Positions 34,415 through 38,198 of a stretch of 38,198 nt of DNA are shown in pieces. A program made the position numbers and the translations under genes. The stretch is from positions 1-38,198 of the forward strand of contig CALSCR010002304.1 of NCBI GenBank assembly GCA_943704495.1, in the 5' to 3' direction. Under the pieces are notes generated by a model. The model was not told where the DNA came from and made no database searches. It saw only the letters and a list, made by a program, of their open reading frames with translations. This DNA is from Pigoraptor chileana. Taxonomy: Eukaryota; Opisthokonta; Filasterea. Each line of letters opens with the position of its first letter. Within the stretch, counting starts at the first letter, position 1.

Positions 34415-35926
34415 TCAAATCAAGAGTAGAACATTGCGTAGACCAGAGACGTCTCGAACGTTTCTGCAAGCACGAAGGTTGAGTGTGTGTACCCTCCCAA
34501 AGCACGACACATGCTCCACAGATGTGCCGCTCAAGTTGAGAGTGTGAACCTTAGCCAGTGCCTCAAAACCACGATTGATGCGTGTGCAGTGGTCCAAGGA
34601 GAGAGTATGCACACGCCCCAGCATTGACACATCCATGACATTACAACCAGTGAGATGCAAAGTGTGGGCATTCCCAAGAGCTCCCACATCCACAACTTTG
34701 GTATACCCCAGATCGAGAGTGTGAACTCGATTCAGCATAGACACATTCACAATAGCAGTGCAACCGAGGTCAAGATGATGACAATTTCCAAGGGCCGCAA
34801 TATCCGACACGTGATTGCAGAATGTGAGGTTCAGCGAATGTATGTGGCCAAGTGCAGAGACATCTGCAAACTTTTCGGTTTCGGAGAGATCAAGCGAATG
34901 CACGCCGCTCAGCAGTGCAAAATCAGGCTGCTCTTCAAAATTACAATTCCTCAGCGACAATGTATGACAGTGCCAACAGTTGCCAAGATGCGATTGTTGA
35001 CACGTGTCCCATACAATACAAGTGTATGCACACTGCCCAATCGTGCAAAATTGAGCAACTCAGTATAAGCGTGTGAACACTGCGGATTTCAGACACATCT
35101 ACATGCATGCTTGAACTCAGTCAAAGAGAGTGTACATGTGCAAATTCTGTTGGGATGGCTCAAAACACCGGGCCTGCCAAGTAAAGCCTTTTCACGCGAC
35201 CAAGAGCACGCAGACTCGACTGCGACACCAGGCTGCATCCTCCGATAATCACTTCCTGTGCATTTGCCAGAGGGGACACATCAACAAGGCTTGACAGTCC
35301 TTCGAGACGCACATAACGAGCGTTTTGCAAACCAGAGATGTCGGTTATGTCGTGTACAGTATTATTGTTAATCACCTGACAAGCCACAAGAGTCACGCGC
35401 ATCGCACCAGGAAGCTTAAGCGAGTCCACACGGGTACCGTTCAGCTCAATTTCACGAACCATGGACAGCGCAGCAAGATTCCTCACAGTCCCCTGCCTCA
35501 TGCTAAAACGCTGCAAGTTGGAGAATGATGCCATATCAATCTCTGATTTTGTTATCCCCAACACTAAATGCTTCACGCCGTGCAAGGATGTAAGGTCCGG
35601 CAGAACAAACGCATCAATTATAACGGAATGCGCCCCAGCAAACGGAGCGAGATCTTGGTGCGCCTCGCAACGTTTGCTCCACTTCAACACCAAGCGGTTC
35701 ATTGGATTCGTCGTCTTCACTTCCTCGCGAAACGCTACGTCTTCCATGAATTTTCGATTGTAGTGAGGCCAGAGGCGGTAAAGACGCGTTCCACGGAGAT
35801 GCAAGTGTAGCGCTCTGTTCACTTTGACAGCGAAGAAATGTCCACGTTCGACAGATACGGGGAAATGTGGCAAACGACCGTTTCGGGAGAAAGTGAACAG
35901 AATCCAGCCTTAACAGAGCCCGACAT
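34415..35926 (-). pseudogene. Decayed F-box / leucine-rich-repeat gene
   Basis: Read on the minus strand, an ATG at 35926 opens an F-box-like start, LSPETVVCHISPYLSNVDIS, which stops at 35819; the next frame continues it as VNRALHLHLRGTRLYRLWPH and runs to 35160. A third open stretch (34960-34415) holds regular repeats of about 22 to 23 residues, such as NRVHTLDLGYTKVVDVGALG and GRVHTLSLDHCTRI. Between 35159 and 34961 further repeats are visible in shifting frames (SVHTLILSCS, RLGSVHTLVLYGTRVN, CHTLSLRNC). At least three frame changes separate the parts and no plausible introns explain them, so the locus looks like a pseudogene. Intact relatives would be substrate receptors of SCF-type ubiquitin ligases, judged only from the F-box plus LRR layout. 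Alternatively the 237-residue middle frame starting at 35873 is expressed alone. Confidence 0.7.
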
Positions 35927-36783
35927 TTTCCACCCGACAAGGACAAACGTCCGGACAATAAAGCAATGGAAAGTCCCACGCCAAGACCACTCACGTCAAT
36001 TAAGTCACAGTTTAGTCCAAAGATGTCGACAGCGAGTATAATCCACAAAGAGAAACACCGTATACATGATGATAGCTATCGATTTTTCAAAGACATCCAA
36101 GTGATCGAGGTCTATTCTTAATCTATACTTTACTGGTATTGACTCTGTTTTGCGTGTGCAATGTCTCAAAAATGGTAAGAACTTTTTAATTGGAAATGTA
36201 TCCAAACATCCAAACAATCCGATGCGGTTTTCAAATTAAACACTCGGACCGACAGTGGCTCCATATCTGTTTCGCTGACGCGCAAGTCATTACACAAGAC
36301 ACACTGCCGACCACCAAAACAATTCCCCAAAACACATAAGCAGCACAGTCAAATCAGCCCTCGACTAATACATACTGTGAAGACGATATACCTTGACACA
36401 GGGAAGGGTGAAAAGGGAAAGCGAGAAGAAGCAATACGAGAGACAGGTTCTGACGACTGGGAAGACCTGGGGATCCAGTGGCGCAATTGTCTGTGGATGC
36501 GTCGAGCGTCCGACTTTGTCGCATCGCTGCTCTCCTCACACGAATTGCCAGTCTGCTGTAGTTTGAACAGTATTATTCGACGTGTGTGCGAAACAATCCT
36601 CGTTCGTTCAAACGACGGAACTGTTGTCGTGTGGTTGATGAGGGTCGTTGCGTTGAGGTAGGCGCAAAGATTAACGTTGGACTTGTAACGTGCGGTGGCA
36701 AAGGGGCAAAGCGGCAGAAAAAGGCCGGAAAACAGGCCTTTTCTTTTCAACAGGATTACGCGGACGGCAATGGTACTTGTGAG
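35927..36783. other. Divergent intergenic region, F-box-LRR locus / DUSP protease
   Basis: An 857-base spacer. Open frames here are short and unrecognised. The protease frame is open upstream to about 36586 but contains no ATG before 36784. Confidence 0.6.
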
Positions 36784-37976
36784 ATGTCAGCAGTTAATAG
36801 TTTGGATCTTCCCGGTGTGGATGCACCTCCCATGAACAGCGGCTCGCATATTTTGGGCGACAACATTGTGCGCGGTGATGGGTTGGTTGATCACCCGATG
36901 AAGGAGGATGAGCAGTCTCGGCATCCAGTCGGTACACACGCGACAGCGGATGGTGGCGTTATATGCGGCGATGATTACCTGTCATTTGATGAGATGGACG
37001 GTGTGGAAGGATACAATGGAGACAGTGACGGCGGTGGCGGAAGCGTAGATGCGGAAGGAAGTGCCTCTGCCTGGTCGCAAGACATTGGGGACGAGAGCGA
37101 CGACGGACTGTATCACCATGGATACGGAGAGCGGCTGCACGCGGGCGGTGGTGTGCATCACGCGCAGGCAGCCTATCAAACTGAGCGGAGGGAGAGTGCG
37201 GGGCTGCAGGATGATGAAGGCATGGGCGTGGGCGGCGTCGAGCGCGATGCATTTTTGACACCGGCCGATTATTCCGCGCTGCAGCCCCTCACAGTCACGT
37301 GCCCCATGGAAGAGTTGCAGATATTTCGGACGCTGTCGACGCAGCCATTGGTTGAGATGGAGTACTGGTTTCTTGTCGAGTCAACGTGGTTGGAACGCTG
37401 GCTCAAGTATGCAGAATCGGTGAGTGTGAAAACGCATGTGGCGCCACCAACAGCTCCCAGACTGCATGCGTGCATTATGCATTCAGTAAGTGCACGCGAA
37501 TTAACAAACACACACACGACACGACTCGGGGGTTGATCTTGGGCAGTTGGAGGGAGCTGTGTGTGTGTTTTGGTTGTCTTTGCTGTTTCCATGTGGTAAG
37601 CCCATGCCGCACATGTAGATTCCGTGGGTGCAGCGCGAACAGACAGTGCGCAAATCCAGTCTCATTGATGTGTGTGCGTGTGCGTGTGTACGTTCGTGAT
37701 TGTTCTTTGTCATTCTCCCCGTATGGTGTTCTCGATGAGCCGTTATAATAACAACCCACAACAACAATCCTTTTCTCCTTTCCAATTCCCTCACTCCCGT
37801 CCACACGCACGCATCACGCATGTACACCGCCCATTACTTTGAATCGCACCAAAACCAGAATGAGTACGCCAACGCACCCGGTCCCATCGACAACACGCCG
37901 CTGTTGCAGTCTGTCGACGGTTCTCCGCCGTACGAACTCGAGGAGACCATGGAAGATGGACACGACTTTACGGCAG
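36784..37976 (+). CDS. Ubiquitin-specific protease, N-terminal part with DUSP domain (cut by window end)
   Basis: Exon 1 is 36784-37419 (212 residues); exon 2 is 37859-37976, ending at a GTCGGT donor. The gene continues past the window, so the catalytic domain is not visible. Residues 1 to about 170 are acidic and low-complexity (Asp/Gly/Ser/His-rich: YNGDSDGGGGSVDAEGSA). From about 180 a DUSP domain begins: LQIFRTLSTQPLVEMEYWFL, VESTWLERWLKYAES, then after the intron NEYANAPGPIDNTPLL and YELEETMEDGHDFT. The aromatic WFLV...W...W and PGPIDN elements are those of DUSP domains in USP4, USP11, USP15 and their relatives, which remove ubiquitin from proteins. The start is the first ATG of the frame. 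Identity as a protease rather than another DUSP protein is an inference. The second intron carries element A10. Confidence 0.8.
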
Positions 37977-38091
37977 GTCGGTTTCTTAAGTTCGCAGATT
38001 GAGTCCTTGGCATGAAATTTGCACCCCGCGACTTGCGTATGCGGATGGATGTTGGTGTGTCTACGCCCGTCGCCCTCTCTATGTTTTTCTT

Positions 38092-38138
38092 TTGTAGAGT
38101 CCTTGGACAAAGCCGTAAGACACTGGCCTGAATCTTAT
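38092..38138 (-). repeat. Dispersed element, form A, copy A10
   Basis: In the intron after exon 2 of the DUSP gene, antisense to it. Its reverse complement reads AAGATTCAGGCCAGTGTC, TTACGGCTTTGTCC, AAGGACTCTACAA. Confidence 0.75.
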
Positions 38139-38198
38139 TTGTTTCACTCTTTTCATAATACACATACCACCGTGACCAATAGTTAATTGAAACCCCCC

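Overview
The window is nuclear DNA of a unicellular eukaryote. Ten protein-coding loci are recognisable. Nine are split by short introns (46 inferred, about 14 to 640 exons-to-intron junctions consistent with GT-AG, one GC-AG), and the joined exons keep reading frame almost everywhere, which is the main support for the models. The gene set (gamma-synergin with an EH domain and a C-terminal Cys/His module, KAT14/ATAC2, EDC3, TMEM164) suggests a protist, perhaps related to the animal/fungal side of the tree, but I cannot name the organism. GT/CA microsatellites fill many introns.

Layout, left to right: NT5DC-type 5'-nucleotidase family gene (-, 112-3644); gamma-synergin homologue (+, 5091-11739); KAT14 histone-acetyltransferase homologue (-, 12372-16886); high-molecular-weight FabG-type ketoacyl reductase (+, 17425-19356); small basic protein with a UAP56-binding motif (-, 19740-22499); EDC3 decapping activator (+, 23084-27750); unrecognised 178-residue protein (-, 29045-30834); TMEM164 (+, 32008-34025); decayed F-box/leucine-rich-repeat gene (-, 34415-35926); start of a DUSP-domain ubiquitin protease (+, 36784 to beyond 37976). 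The ten loci alternate strand without exception, so every intergenic space is either divergent or convergent.

The genes do not form a pathway. Several concern RNA and chromatin (KAT14, the UAP56-motif protein, EDC3), others membrane traffic or lipid (gamma-synergin, TMEM164, FabG). No virus-like element, rRNA, tRNA or CRISPR array was seen.

The most notable unexplained feature is a family of roughly 50-base dispersed elements (two related forms, A and B, thirteen copies found by eye). Eleven lie in introns, nine of these antisense to the host gene as I define orientation. Other signals: introns that are GT-rich at the 5' end and CA-rich at the 3' end, an intron bounded by a 14-base direct repeat carrying both splice sites, a duplicated 29-base microexon, and a single reading-frame change inside the otherwise well conserved NT5DC gene.
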